Shown: positions 1-6,896, numbered from the stretch's first letter. The stretch is DNA of 7,833 bases from Alcaligenaceae bacterium (GCA_947445495.1 CANFEI010000039.1:1-7833); one strand, 5' to 3'. Made by a program: numbers and translations. Notes: a model not told the origin generated them from the letters alone.

Positions 1-1
1 G

Positions 2-1249
2 GGTTCAGGTATCTCGGGGCTTGCTGCGGCGTGGTTGCTCAAGGACAGCTATCAGGTAAGCCTGATCGAGGCGGGGAGTTATTTTGGGGGCCACTCTAAT
101 ACGGTGGACGTCACGTTAAATGGTAGGACGCATCCGGTTGATACAGGGTTTCTCGTGCACAACGACTTAACCTATCCAAACCTCATCGCGCTATTCAAGC
201 ATTTGAATGTCGACGTGCATGCGAGCGATATGTCTTTTGGTGTGTCGATTGCAGAGCCGGATATTGAATGGGCAGGTACGGATTTATCGACGGTATTTGC
301 TCAGCGCCGCAACCTCATACGGCCCGCGTTTCTCGCGATGTTACGAGATATTTTGCGTTTCAATAAGAACGCACAACGCTACCTGACCGAGACACACTCA
401 AATCCGATTTCGCTTGCGCAGCTCTTGGATCGAGAGCGCTTTGGTCAAACGATGCGCGATTGGTATTTGTTACCGATGGCTGCAGCCATCTGGTCTGCGC
501 CAGTCAAAGACATACTCGGATTCCCGGCAGCCCACTTTCTGACGTTTTGCTTGAATCACCGCTTGCTGCAGATTCAAGAGCGTCCTCAATGGAAGACGGT
601 TGTGGGTGGTTCGCGCTCTTATGTTCAGAAATTAGTCGAGCAGTTGTCTGATGTGCGACTCAATGCCCCGGTGCACCGCATTGAGCGGCTCCCGGATTCT
701 GTGGCGGTCCATGCCGCGAGCGGTGTAGAGAATTTTGATGCGGTTGTCCTAGCCTGTCATGCACCGACAAGCTTGGCCCTGCTCGATACGGCTCCAAAAG
801 AAAGAGAGGTACTCCAAGCCTTTCGCTATCAAGAGAATAGAGCGGTATTGCATACAGATATTCGTCTGTTACCCCGCCGAAAGAAAGTATGGTCAGCCTG
901 GAATTATCTTTCCCGCGGTGGTGCGAGCCAAGAGCAGCCCGTCGCAGTCAGTTACCTGTTGAATCAGTTGCAGGCCTTGCCATTTACTCAGCCGGTCATC
1001 GTGACACTCAACCCTCATATCGAACCGTTACCCGACTTGGTGTTGAAAGAACTGACCTACGAGCATCCGATCCTTGATGCTGAAGCTGCTCGGGCACAAA
1101 CGAGACTTCCCTCTATCCAAGGCTTGGATCGTGTTTGGTTTTGTGGTGCTTGGGCCGGCTATGGTTTTCACGAAGACGGTTTGAAGTCAGCACTGCGAGT
1201 TGTGCGTGACTTTGGGGTAGAAATACCCTGGGGGGCCGTTTATGACTGA
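2..1249 (+). CDS. FAD-dependent oxidoreductase, amine-oxidase/desaturase-like (COG2907 type), 5' end cut by window edge
   Basis: The reading frame is open from base 2. Its first visible residues, GSGISG, form the GxGxxG dinucleotide-binding turn of a Rossmann fold. The acidic residue that normally binds the FAD ribose follows at visible residue 23 (LIEA, codon 68-70), then a GGHSNTVD segment. A C-terminal GYGFHEDG segment (visible residues 386-393) fits the FAD-binding end of flavin amine oxidase/phytoene desaturase-like proteins. The family is usually about 420 residues and 415 are visible, so probably fewer than ten N-terminal residues are missing. The TTG at 35 lies downstream of the Rossmann glycines and cannot be the true start. 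Proteins of this type sit beside DUF1365 and CFA-family genes and are thought to oxidise or desaturate acyl chains of membrane lipids; the exact reaction here is inferred. The stop overlaps the next gene by 8 bases. Confidence 0.93.
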   Translation, partial: GSGISGLAAAWLLKDSYQVSLIEAGSYFGGHSNTVDVTLNGRTHPVDTGFLVHNDLTYPNLIALFKHLNVDVHASDMSFGVSIAEPDIEWAGTDLSTVFAQRRNLIRPAFLAMLRDILRFNKNAQRYLTETHSNPISLAQLLDRERFGQTMRDWYLLPMAAAIWSAPVKDILGFPAAHFLTFCLNHRLLQIQERPQWKTVVGGSRSYVQKLVEQLSDVRLNAPVHRIERLPDSVAVHAASGVENFDAVVLACHAPTSLALLDTAPKEREVLQAFRYQENRAVLHTDIRLLPRRKKVWSAWNYLSRGGASQEQPVAVSYLLNQLQALPFTQPVIVTLNPHIEPLPDLVLKELTYEHPILDAEAARAQTRLPSIQGLDRVWFCGAWAGYGFHEDGLKSALRVVRDFGVEIPWGAVYD

Positions 1250-2048
1250 TGCTGGAATTGAATTATGTGCAGGCCGAGTGATGCACGCTCGCTTGAGGCC
1301 CTTTGTGCATCGCTTTGTGTATCGGGTCTTCTGCTTGAGATTGCGTATTGATCGCTTACCCGAACTGGCTCGCTTTAATAGCTGGCTCTTTGGCCTTGAG
1401 AAACATCGACCTGTCAGTTTTTTCTCTGCGGACCATGGCGCGCGCGATGGTGGCGATTTACAGCACTGGCTCAGTGAGCTTCTGATAAACAGTCAAATAG
1501 ATATTCGGACAGGCGCGGTCTGGCTACAGTGTTTTCCACGTGTCTTTGGTTATGTTTTTAATCCAGTGAGCTTTTGGTTTGTCCATGATGAAGCCGGATC
1601 ACTCCGTGTGTTAGTGGCTGAAGTGAGTAATACCTTTGGCCAACGTCATCAGTACGTTCTGATCGCGCCTGGGATGGCTGAAATTACTGACACCACCGAA
1701 CTCAGTTGTGCAAAGGAGTTTCATGTGTCACCGTTTTGTGCCGTGCGCGGCGGGTATCGATTTAGGACGACGAGTATGGCGGGGTTGCATCGACTAGCGA
1801 TTGACTATTACGATCCCTTAGAGATGGAAGAACCATTACTGCGAACGGCGATCGTGACGAGATATGGTCAGTTTTCGACGCGCGCTTTGTTTCGCTATTT
1901 GCTGGGTATGCCGATGATGACAGTGGGTGTCATCATGCGTATTCACCTACAGGCGTTTAAACTTTGGCGGCAAGGCGCGCGCTACCATGCCGTCCCACCT
2001 TTACCTGAACGCGAAGTCACGACAACCGATGCAGGAGGCCGAGGATGA
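1242..2048 (+). CDS. DUF1365 family protein
   Basis: This 268-residue protein has the typical DUF1365 layout. It shows an N-terminal VMHARLRPFVHRFVYRVF segment (residues 13-30), a DHGARDG motif (64-70), a GYVFNPVSFWF core (103-113), an EVSNTFGQRH motif (127-136), FHVSPF (160-165) and a C-terminal basic stretch ending IHLQAFKLWRQG (234-245). No enzymatic activity is firmly assigned to the family. It nearly always travels with the flavoprotein upstream and the CFA-like methyltransferase downstream, so a role in making or placing a modified membrane fatty acid is inferred. The ATG at 1242 lies inside the end of the flavoprotein gene (8-base overlap) with only a G-run at 1230-1235 upstream, so translation is probably coupled. 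A later ATG at 1281 would leave too little sequence before the conserved RLRP segment, so 1242 is preferred. Confidence 0.93.
   Translation: MTDAGIELCAGRVMHARLRPFVHRFVYRVFCLRLRIDRLPELARFNSWLFGLEKHRPVSFFSADHGARDGGDLQHWLSELLINSQIDIRTGAVWLQCFPRVFGYVFNPVSFWFVHDEAGSLRVLVAEVSNTFGQRHQYVLIAPGMAEITDTTELSCAKEFHVSPFCAVRGGYRFRTTSMAGLHRLAIDYYDPLEMEEPLLRTAIVTRYGQFSTRALFRYLLGMPMMTVGVIMRIHLQAFKLWRQGARYHAVPPLPEREVTTTDAGGRG
2033..2038 (+). promoter_or_regulatory. Strong Shine-Dalgarno site for the CFA-like gene
   Basis: The sequence AGGAGG sits six bases before the ATG at 2045, inside the last codons of the DUF1365 gene. It is the best ribosome site in the cluster and fixes the methyltransferase start, which overlaps the preceding stop as ATGA. 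Confidence 0.85.
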
Positions 2049-3274
2049 GGCTGGATGATCATCCTTTTGGGGTTTCGCGTCGCGAGGTCCCCTTTGCTGG
2101 TCGAATTTTGATACGAATGCTTGAACGAATCTCGGTCGGGTGTTTACGCTTGGTCCAGCCTGATGGGCTCGTGCGCAGTTTTGGTCAGCGTACAGAAGAT
2201 ACGCAAAGAACCGTCCACGAAGCACAGTTGGATGTGCACGACTGGCGAGCGGCGACACTTATTGTGCGGCAAGGGGATGTGGGCTTTGCCGAGAGCTTGC
2301 GGCGTGGGTGGATCGGGTGCGACGATTTGGTCGCACTGTTTTCTATCGCAATGTTGAATCAACAAGTAGCACAAGCTGTTGACGGACAGTGGTGGGCGTT
2401 GCTATTGAAACGTCTGTCGCATTGGGTGTTTAAAGATAATAGTCGGTCTGGCAGTCGTCGTAACATTTTGAGTCACTATGACGTGGGTAACAGTTTTTAT
2501 AAGCTGTGGCTCGATCCCAGCATGTCTTATTCCTCGGCATACTTTGGCGGCGATCTGTCGCTTGAGCTCGAAGTTGCGCAGAACAAAAAGTACGACCATA
2601 TTCTTGACCAACTCGATGCGCAGCCTGGCCAGACCATTTTGGAGATCGGTTGTGGCTGGGGCGGTTTCGCCGAGCGTGCCGCACGCCGGGGCCTAAAAGT
2701 GGTCGGCATCACCATTTCAGACGCTCAACTCGAGTACGGTCTTGCGCGGATAGCGCGCGCTGGACTGAGTTCGATGGTAGAACTTAGGCTGCAAGACTAT
2801 CGTGATATCCCTGAACAGTTTGATCACATCGTCTCGATTGAAATGTTCGAGGCCGTCGGTTTGCTGCACTGGCCAAGCTATTTTAAAGTGCTTGCCCGAT
2901 GTTTGAAGCCAAATGGTAGGGCGGTGATTCAAGCAATTGATATTTCCGAAGCTAAGTTTGACGCCTACCGTCACGGAACAGACTTTATCCAACAGTACAT
3001 TTTTCCTGGTGGAATGTTGCCCTCTGCCAGTCGTTTCGCAAAAGAGAGCACGGCTGCCGCTTTAGCAGTACGGGCATCGTTTTCCTTTGGATTGGACTAC
3101 GCAGAGACGCTTAGGCGGTGGGGGCTCGCGTTTGATCGCAACACCGCTGCGATCTCCGAGCAAGGATTTGACACTGCGTTTATACGCATTTGGAAAATGT
3201 ATCTCGCTTACTGCGAAGTAGGCTTTCGTTATGGACGTACGGACGTAAAACAATGGGTCTTATCACACGCTTAG
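2045..3274 (+). CDS. SAM-dependent methyltransferase of the cyclopropane-fatty-acyl-phospholipid synthase family
   Basis: At 409 residues this is slightly longer than E. coli CFA synthase (382). Visible family marks are HYDVGNSFY (144-152), the SAM-binding LEIGCGWGG (199-207), LQDYRDI (249-255), MFEAVG (267-272), QQYIFPGGMLPS (316-327) and the C-terminal DYAETLRRW (351-359). The N-terminal 130 residues match the lipid-binding domain position of full-length enzymes. Family members move a methyl group from S-adenosylmethionine to a double bond in a phospholipid acyl chain at the membrane. Aligned by eye with E. coli CFA, the bicarbonate-site residues Glu239, Ile268 and Tyr317 are kept (E269, I298, Y352), but Cys139 is Ser164 and His266 is Gln296. 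The product may therefore be a methyl or methylene branch rather than a cyclopropane; this is inference. The gene overlaps DUF1365 by ATGA and the next gene by 22 bases. Confidence 0.93.
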   Translation: MRLDDHPFGVSRREVPFAGRILIRMLERISVGCLRLVQPDGLVRSFGQRTEDTQRTVHEAQLDVHDWRAATLIVRQGDVGFAESLRRGWIGCDDLVALFSIAMLNQQVAQAVDGQWWALLLKRLSHWVFKDNSRSGSRRNILSHYDVGNSFYKLWLDPSMSYSSAYFGGDLSLELEVAQNKKYDHILDQLDAQPGQTILEIGCGWGGFAERAARRGLKVVGITISDAQLEYGLARIARAGLSSMVELRLQDYRDIPEQFDHIVSIEMFEAVGLLHWPSYFKVLARCLKPNGRAVIQAIDISEAKFDAYRHGTDFIQQYIFPGGMLPSASRFAKESTAAALAVRASFSFGLDYAETLRRWGLAFDRNTAAISEQGFDTAFIRIWKMYLAYCEVGFRYGRTDVKQWVLSHA

Positions 3275-3771
3275 CACTATCTTTTGCTTGCTCGTTCCTT
3301 TTGTGGCCAAGTGCGAGTGCATTCGAGCCTCCTGCAGGAATTCCTGAGGTGGGGGAAGTCGGTCGCGGGGAGTTTTCGCGTTTTGGTTTTAGCGTCTATG
3401 AAGCACGCCTTTGGGCGCCTAGCGGACGTTACGTACCGCACCTGCCGTTTGCGTTGTCCCTGACCTATCAGTGGTCGATTGAAAGTGCTCGGATTGTTAA
3501 GTCATCGCTGGACGAAATTGCAAAGCTTGGTGTCCCGATCGATGCGCATCCTCAATGGCGAGATCAGTTGGCCCGTGTGTTGCCCAACGTCGCCGTAGGC
3601 GACACGCTGACAGGGGTATATCAGCCCGGAGAAGGGGCAATTTTTTACCATCAAGGTAAATCAACGGGCCGCATTGATGACAGTCTAGCGCGTGCATTCT
3701 TTGCAATTTGGTTGGATCCTCGCACAAGCGAGCCATCACTGAGACAGGCGTTGTTAGGTGGTAAGCCGTGA
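3253..3771 (+). CDS. Secreted chalcone isomerase-like protein
   Basis: This 172-residue protein starts with a clear Sec signal peptide: a basic residue (R6), a hydrophobic stretch at about residues 7-19 and a likely cleavage site ASA/FE after residue 23. The mature part carries the bacterial chalcone-isomerase-like (Chalcone_3 type) pattern GRGEFSRFGFSVYEARLWAP (38-57), then LTYQWSIES, a central LPNVAVGDTLTGVY segment and FFAIWLDPRTSEPSLRQALLG near the end. These bacterial proteins are not known flavonoid enzymes; the fold is related to fatty-acid-binding and lipid-cyclising proteins. Here it probably acts in the periplasm on or with a lipid product of the upstream genes (inference). The ATG at 3253 was chosen because the signal peptide begins there, although its ribosome site is weak. 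A TTG at 3190 would add 21 residues lying wholly inside the CFA gene and bury the signal peptide. The gene overlaps the CFA gene by 22 bases and the next start by GTGA. Confidence 0.88.
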   Translation: MGLITRLALSFACSFLLWPSASAFEPPAGIPEVGEVGRGEFSRFGFSVYEARLWAPSGRYVPHLPFALSLTYQWSIESARIVKSSLDEIAKLGVPIDAHPQWRDQLARVLPNVAVGDTLTGVYQPGEGAIFYHQGKSTGRIDDSLARAFFAIWLDPRTSEPSLRQALLGGKP

Positions 3772-5036
3772 GCCCCTATCGTTTAGCCGCGTATGGGGCT
3801 CTCGGGTTACCGCTCGCGATGGCGTTGATGCCAATCTATATGATTTCGCCCAAGTACTACGGTGAAAACCTGGGTCTGAATTTAGCCTCCTTGGGAGCAA
3901 TATTATTCTGCACTCGGTTGCTGGATACAGCGCAGGATCCATTTTTGGGGCGGGTCGTTGATGCGTTCCAAGCGTCGCGGTTTGGTTGGTCTGTGCTGTC
4001 GGTATTTGGGAGCATTCTGCTAGCTTTAAGCTTTGTCATGCTGTTCTCACCCCCCGATTGGTCGCATCTCGGCTTGATGGTGTGGCTGACCTGCTGCCTA
4101 GTTCTTCTTTATGCGGCACATAGTCTCTTGAGTATTTGCTATGTCACGTGGGGTACGCGGCTGAGCGATGAACCGCTGGTTCGCTCACGTGTCGTCGCCT
4201 GGCGGGAAGGGCTTGGCTTGCTTGGCGTGATTTTAGCTTCCGTAGTCCCCGTTGTATTGGTAGGGGAGTACGGGGCAGGGCCGGGCTATCGTTTATTTGC
4301 CTACCTGTTTGCGGCGACGTTGTTCATAGGGTTAACGACGACCCTATTATGGTCACCACGTCCTAAAGAGAAACTAACTGCCCTCACAGCGGGATGGCGA
4401 GCAGCGCTTGCGCATCGGCCTGTCAGGCAGGTCTATGGTTTTTATTTACTGAACGCAGTGGCCGTTGCGGTCCCGGCAACATTAGTTCTGTTTTTTATCA
4501 GTGACGTTGTACAGCGACCGAAAGATGCTGGTTTATTTTTAGGCACTTATTTTATCGCCGGTCTTCTTGCACTGCCGCTTTGGGTGGCGTTAGCTGATCG
4601 TTACGGAAAGCGTTTGGCGTGGCTAAGCGGCAGTGTGCTCGCCGCGCTAGCGTTGTTCGGTGCGAGTGCAGTGGGTGAGGGAGATGTCTGGCTGTATGGT
4701 TTTGTGTGTTTGATAGCGGGCGCTGCGTTGGGTGCCGATCTGGCTTTGCCAGGCGCGATGTTGGCAGACGCAATTCCTAGCGAACAGCGTCATAACACAG
4801 GTCTATACATAGGCGTTTGGGTGTTGCTAGGCAAGCTCGCCTTGGCCATCGCAGCGGGTGTGACATTGCCCTTGTTGAGCTGGTTTGATTACGAGCCTGG
4901 TGCCCCAGCCACTGCGACACCTCTGATCGCTTTGTACGTTGGCCTGCCCATTTTTTTAAAAGCTATTGCAGCGGTAGTGCTACTTCGCTTTCCGCCACCG
5001 GCATCTGTCGGTGACGAACTCTCGAACAAGGAATAA
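3768..5036 (+). CDS. MFS transporter of the GPH/MelB type (MFS_2)
   Basis: This 422-residue protein shows about twelve hydrophobic segments (roughly residues 5-27, 40-60, 72-94, 98-123, 146-168, 173-193, 222-245, 254-276, 283-303, 307-332, 343-370 and 385-408). The motif RLLDTAQDPFLGRVVD (50-65) matches the helix-2 signature of the melibiose-carrier (GPH) family. Its Asp53 and Asp57 fall on the cation-binding Asp55 and Asp59 of MelB. A CYVTWGTRLSDEPLVRSR segment (124-141) fits the helix 4-5 region, and ADRYGKR (276-282) resembles the MFS loop motif. The sugar-binding acids of MelB appear absent (Pro15 and Ser122 at those places), so sugar transport is doubtful. Position inside a lipid-modification operon suggests a lipid, lysolipid or fatty-acid-derived substrate (inference). 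The GTG start at 3768 overlaps the previous stop as GTGA and has AGGTGG about seven bases upstream. Confidence 0.9.
   Translation: MSPYRLAAYGALGLPLAMALMPIYMISPKYYGENLGLNLASLGAILFCTRLLDTAQDPFLGRVVDAFQASRFGWSVLSVFGSILLALSFVMLFSPPDWSHLGLMVWLTCCLVLLYAAHSLLSICYVTWGTRLSDEPLVRSRVVAWREGLGLLGVILASVVPVVLVGEYGAGPGYRLFAYLFAATLFIGLTTTLLWSPRPKEKLTALTAGWRAALAHRPVRQVYGFYLLNAVAVAVPATLVLFFISDVVQRPKDAGLFLGTYFIAGLLALPLWVALADRYGKRLAWLSGSVLAALALFGASAVGEGDVWLYGFVCLIAGAALGADLALPGAMLADAIPSEQRHNTGLYIGVWVLLGKLALAIAAGVTLPLLSWFDYEPGAPATATPLIALYVGLPIFLKAIAAVVLLRFPPPASVGDELSNKE
5028..5032 (+). promoter_or_regulatory. Shine-Dalgarno site for the DUF3833 gene
   Basis: AAGGA lies nine bases before the ATG at 5042, overlapping the last codons of the transporter gene. 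It supports the start that places the lipobox Cys at residue 18. Confidence 0.65.
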
Positions 5037-5041
5037 TCGTC

Positions 5042-5575
5042 ATGAAACTTAAAGCGTTCATCGCATCAATCAGCGCGACCCTCTTGACTGCGTGTGGCAG
5101 TGTAGAAGTTAATCACTATGCGGCTGAAAAACCAGAGTTGGAATTGTCGTCATATTTCAATGGCACGCTTGACGCTTGGGGGATCTTTCAGAAACGCGGC
5201 GGCACGGTTGCTCGCCGTTTTCATGTAGTGATCGAGGGTACGTGGACGAGTCCAAATGAGGGCGTACTCGATGAGCGTTTTACCTATTCTGACGGTGAGA
5301 CCCAGCGTAGAGTCTGGACGCTCAAGCGTCAGCCCGACGGCACCTGGCAAGGAACGGCTGATGATGTGGTGGGAGTTGCGATCGGTAAAGTGGCGGGTAA
5401 TGCCTTGCATTGGAAATATGTTCTACGTTTGCCTGTTGACGGGAAAGAATATTTGGTCAATTTCGACGACTGGATGTGGTTACTCGATGACCAGTCCATG
5501 ATGAATCGATCGGTGATGTCAAAGTTTGGCGTCGACCTCGGTGAGGTCACGCTGTTCTTCAAGAAGCGGACCTGA
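5042..5575 (+). CDS. DUF3833 family lipoprotein
   Basis: This 177-residue protein begins with a lipoprotein signal: K2 and K4, a hydrophobic stretch and the lipobox LTAC ending at Cys18. Gly at the +2 position rather than Asp suggests sorting to the outer membrane. The mature protein has the DUF3833 pattern SYFNGTLDAWGIFQKRGG (37-54), RRFHVVIEGTW (58-68), DERFTYSDGETQRRVW (77-92), GTADDVVGVA (104-113) and FDDWMWLLDD (141-150). Predicted beta-rich, lipocalin-like folds have been suggested for this family; no biochemical role is established. In this cluster it could bind or carry a lipid between membranes together with the secreted chalcone-isomerase-like protein (inference). It follows the transporter stop after five bases, so it is clearly in the same transcript. 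Confidence 0.91.
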   Translation: MKLKAFIASISATLLTACGSVEVNHYAAEKPELELSSYFNGTLDAWGIFQKRGGTVARRFHVVIEGTWTSPNEGVLDERFTYSDGETQRRVWTLKRQPDGTWQGTADDVVGVAIGKVAGNALHWKYVLRLPVDGKEYLVNFDDWMWLLDDQSMMNRSVMSKFGVDLGEVTLFFKKRT

Positions 5576-5586
5576 GGCGGTTAACA

Positions 5587-6375
5587 ATGAGAAATTTATG
5601 GTCGCCGTTGAATCAACCGATTCATGACTGGCGCGAAAAAAGAGTGTGGATCGTCGGTGCATCGAGCGGTATTGGTTTAGCGCTTGCGAAAACGCTTTTA
5701 GATGCAGGCGCCTACGTCACGCTATCAGCTAGACGCGAGGCAGAACTTCGTGAGTTTGCTGCGCATTATCCCAAGGCATCGGTTGTCGCATTCGATTGTA
5801 TAGATCCTCAAATTTGGCCGCCCGTGCTGGATGCGGCTGTGGCCGCGATGGGTCATATCGATCTGGTGATCTTAGGAGCTGCGCGCTACGATCCCACCAA
5901 TAGCTGGGAGCTCAATGTTGAACAGGTTGAAAAAAGTTTCGAACTAAACGTCGTGAGTGTGTACCGGGCATTGGCTTGTCTAGTACCTTACTTTATCGCG
6001 CGTCAGTCCGGTGGTATCGCATGCATCGCTAGTATCTCCGCATACACCGGGTTGCCACGGGCGTTGATTTATGGCGCGACGAAGGCCGCCTTAAATAATT
6101 TGGTGGAGACGCTCTATTTCGAACTTGCCCCCAAGGGCTTGAACGTTTACTTGATTAATCCCGGCTTCGTTGAAACGCCCATGACGGCTGCAAATGATTT
6201 TCAAATGCCAAGTTTGATCTCCGCGCAGCGTGCGGCAGCGCATATTGTGTCTGGATTGGAACGGGGGCACTTTGAGATAAATTTTCCGAAGGGCTTTGCG
6301 TGCGCCTTGCGTGTAGTGAGTAGACTCCCTTATCGCCTGCGGTTTCCTTTACTACACAAAATGACGGGGTTGTGA
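5587..6375 (+). CDS. Short-chain dehydrogenase/reductase (SDR)
   Basis: This 262-residue classical SDR shows the cofactor motif GASSGIG at residues 24-30, conserved Asn121 (LNVVS), catalytic Ser149, and the YGATK pair Tyr162 and Lys166 at the usual 13-residue spacing from Ser149. NPGFVETPM (191-199) follows as in active SDRs. Arg49 and Arg50 after the second strand suggest preference for NADP(H). The usual NNAG segment after strand 4 reads LGAAR (96-100), so the structural Asn is missing, a deviation that may or may not matter. The C-terminal 30 residues are hydrophobic and basic (LPYRLRFPLLHKM), which could aid membrane contact. The substrate is unknown; oxidation or reduction of a lipid-derived carbonyl or hydroxyl is inferred from context. 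The ATG at 5587 lies 11 bases after the DUF3833 stop, with GAGG at 5574-5577. Confidence 0.92.
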   Translation: MRNLWSPLNQPIHDWREKRVWIVGASSGIGLALAKTLLDAGAYVTLSARREAELREFAAHYPKASVVAFDCIDPQIWPPVLDAAVAAMGHIDLVILGAARYDPTNSWELNVEQVEKSFELNVVSVYRALACLVPYFIARQSGGIACIASISAYTGLPRALIYGATKAALNNLVETLYFELAPKGLNVYLINPGFVETPMTAANDFQMPSLISAQRAAAHIVSGLERGHFEINFPKGFACALRVVSRLPYRLRFPLLHKMTGL

Positions 6376-6824
6376 TGTCCGATCCGATGCCTGATCAAAC
6401 CGAGCGTTTCCAATTGATTGCTCGATGGTTCGAGCAGTTAACGTCTGAGTCACTTAACGAGATCGAATCCTTGTATGCAAGTCGTACCAGATTTGTCGAT
6501 CCGTTTAATGATCTGCAAGGGGTTACGTTAGTCAGACAAGTATTCGAACATATGTTTAAGACGCTCGATCAGCCAAGGTTTGTTGTGACACGCATGGCTT
6601 CAACAGGCCCGATCGGTTTTATGACCTGGACATTTTCTTTTACTTGTCGAAGTCGTGGTCAGGTCATTGAGGGCTGTACCCAGTTCGAACTTGACGCTGA
6701 TGGGTTGATTGTGTTGCATCAAGATTACTGGGATGCCGCCGCGCAGGTATACGAGCAGATCCCACTTTTAGGCATTGTACTGAGAGCGTTACGTCGGAAA
6801 TTGTCACTCCCAGAGACGCATTAG
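6375..6824 (+). CDS. NTF2-like/SnoaL-fold protein
   Basis: This 149-residue protein has the length and pattern of nuclear transport factor 2-like (SnoaL) proteins: an N-terminal helix pair (residues 8-37), a conserved VDPFNDLQG segment (41-49), then beta strands including GFMTWTFSFTC (81-91), VIEGCTQFELDADG (97-110) and VLHQDYWDA (113-121). His115, Asp117 and Asp120 line the place where cone-shaped NTF2 folds often keep their pocket acids and bases. Such proteins can be small isomerases, dehydratases or cyclases, or non-catalytic binders; which applies is unknown. It commonly sits next to the same SDR in this type of cluster, suggesting the pair acts on one intermediate. The ATG at 6375 (TGATG overlap with the SDR stop) is preferred because GGGG at 6366-6369 is spaced correctly for it. 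A GTG at 6372 would add one residue. Confidence 0.87.
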   Translation: MSDPMPDQTERFQLIARWFEQLTSESLNEIESLYASRTRFVDPFNDLQGVTLVRQVFEHMFKTLDQPRFVVTRMASTGPIGFMTWTFSFTCRSRGQVIEGCTQFELDADGLIVLHQDYWDAAAQVYEQIPLLGIVLRALRRKLSLPETH

Positions 6825-6867
6825 GCTCTGTAATACAAATCAAAGTCTTGCCCCCATTTCTGTAGAC

Positions 6868-6891
6868 AAAAAAAATGCCCCCGAAGGGGCA
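6868..6891 (-). terminator. Rho-independent terminator of the symporter gene
   Basis: A perfect six-pair stem TGCCCC/GGGGCA with a CGAA loop occupies 6876-6891. On the - strand it is followed by eight consecutive T (eight A at 6868-6875 on the + strand). It lies 56 bases after the symporter stop. No T-run follows the stem in the + direction, so it should not end the lipid operon efficiently. Confidence 0.88.
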
Positions 6892-6896
6892 GTAAA

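Noticed and set aside
35..37. TTG codon as start of the flavoprotein
   Set aside because: The frame is open to base 2 and the upstream residues form the essential GxGxxG FAD-binding turn, so the gene is cut by the window edge.
3190..3192. TTG start for the chalcone-isomerase-like gene
   Set aside because: It would put 21 extra residues ahead of a good signal peptide, and those codons are explained by the CFA gene.
4552..4773. Antisense open frame opposite the transporter gene
   Set aside because: It is His/Pro/Arg-rich, has no recognisable domain, and lies wholly opposite a clear membrane protein gene. The same applies to the other frames opposite or shifted within the real genes.
6811..6830. 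CAGAG/CTCTG inverted repeat around the last + strand stop codon
   Set aside because: Five pairs with a ten-base loop and no following T-run is too weak to call a terminator or regulatory element.
6876..6891. Hairpin as a terminator for the + strand operon
   Set aside because: The bases after the stem in the + direction are GTAAAGCCG, with no T-run; the T-run exists only on the - strand.
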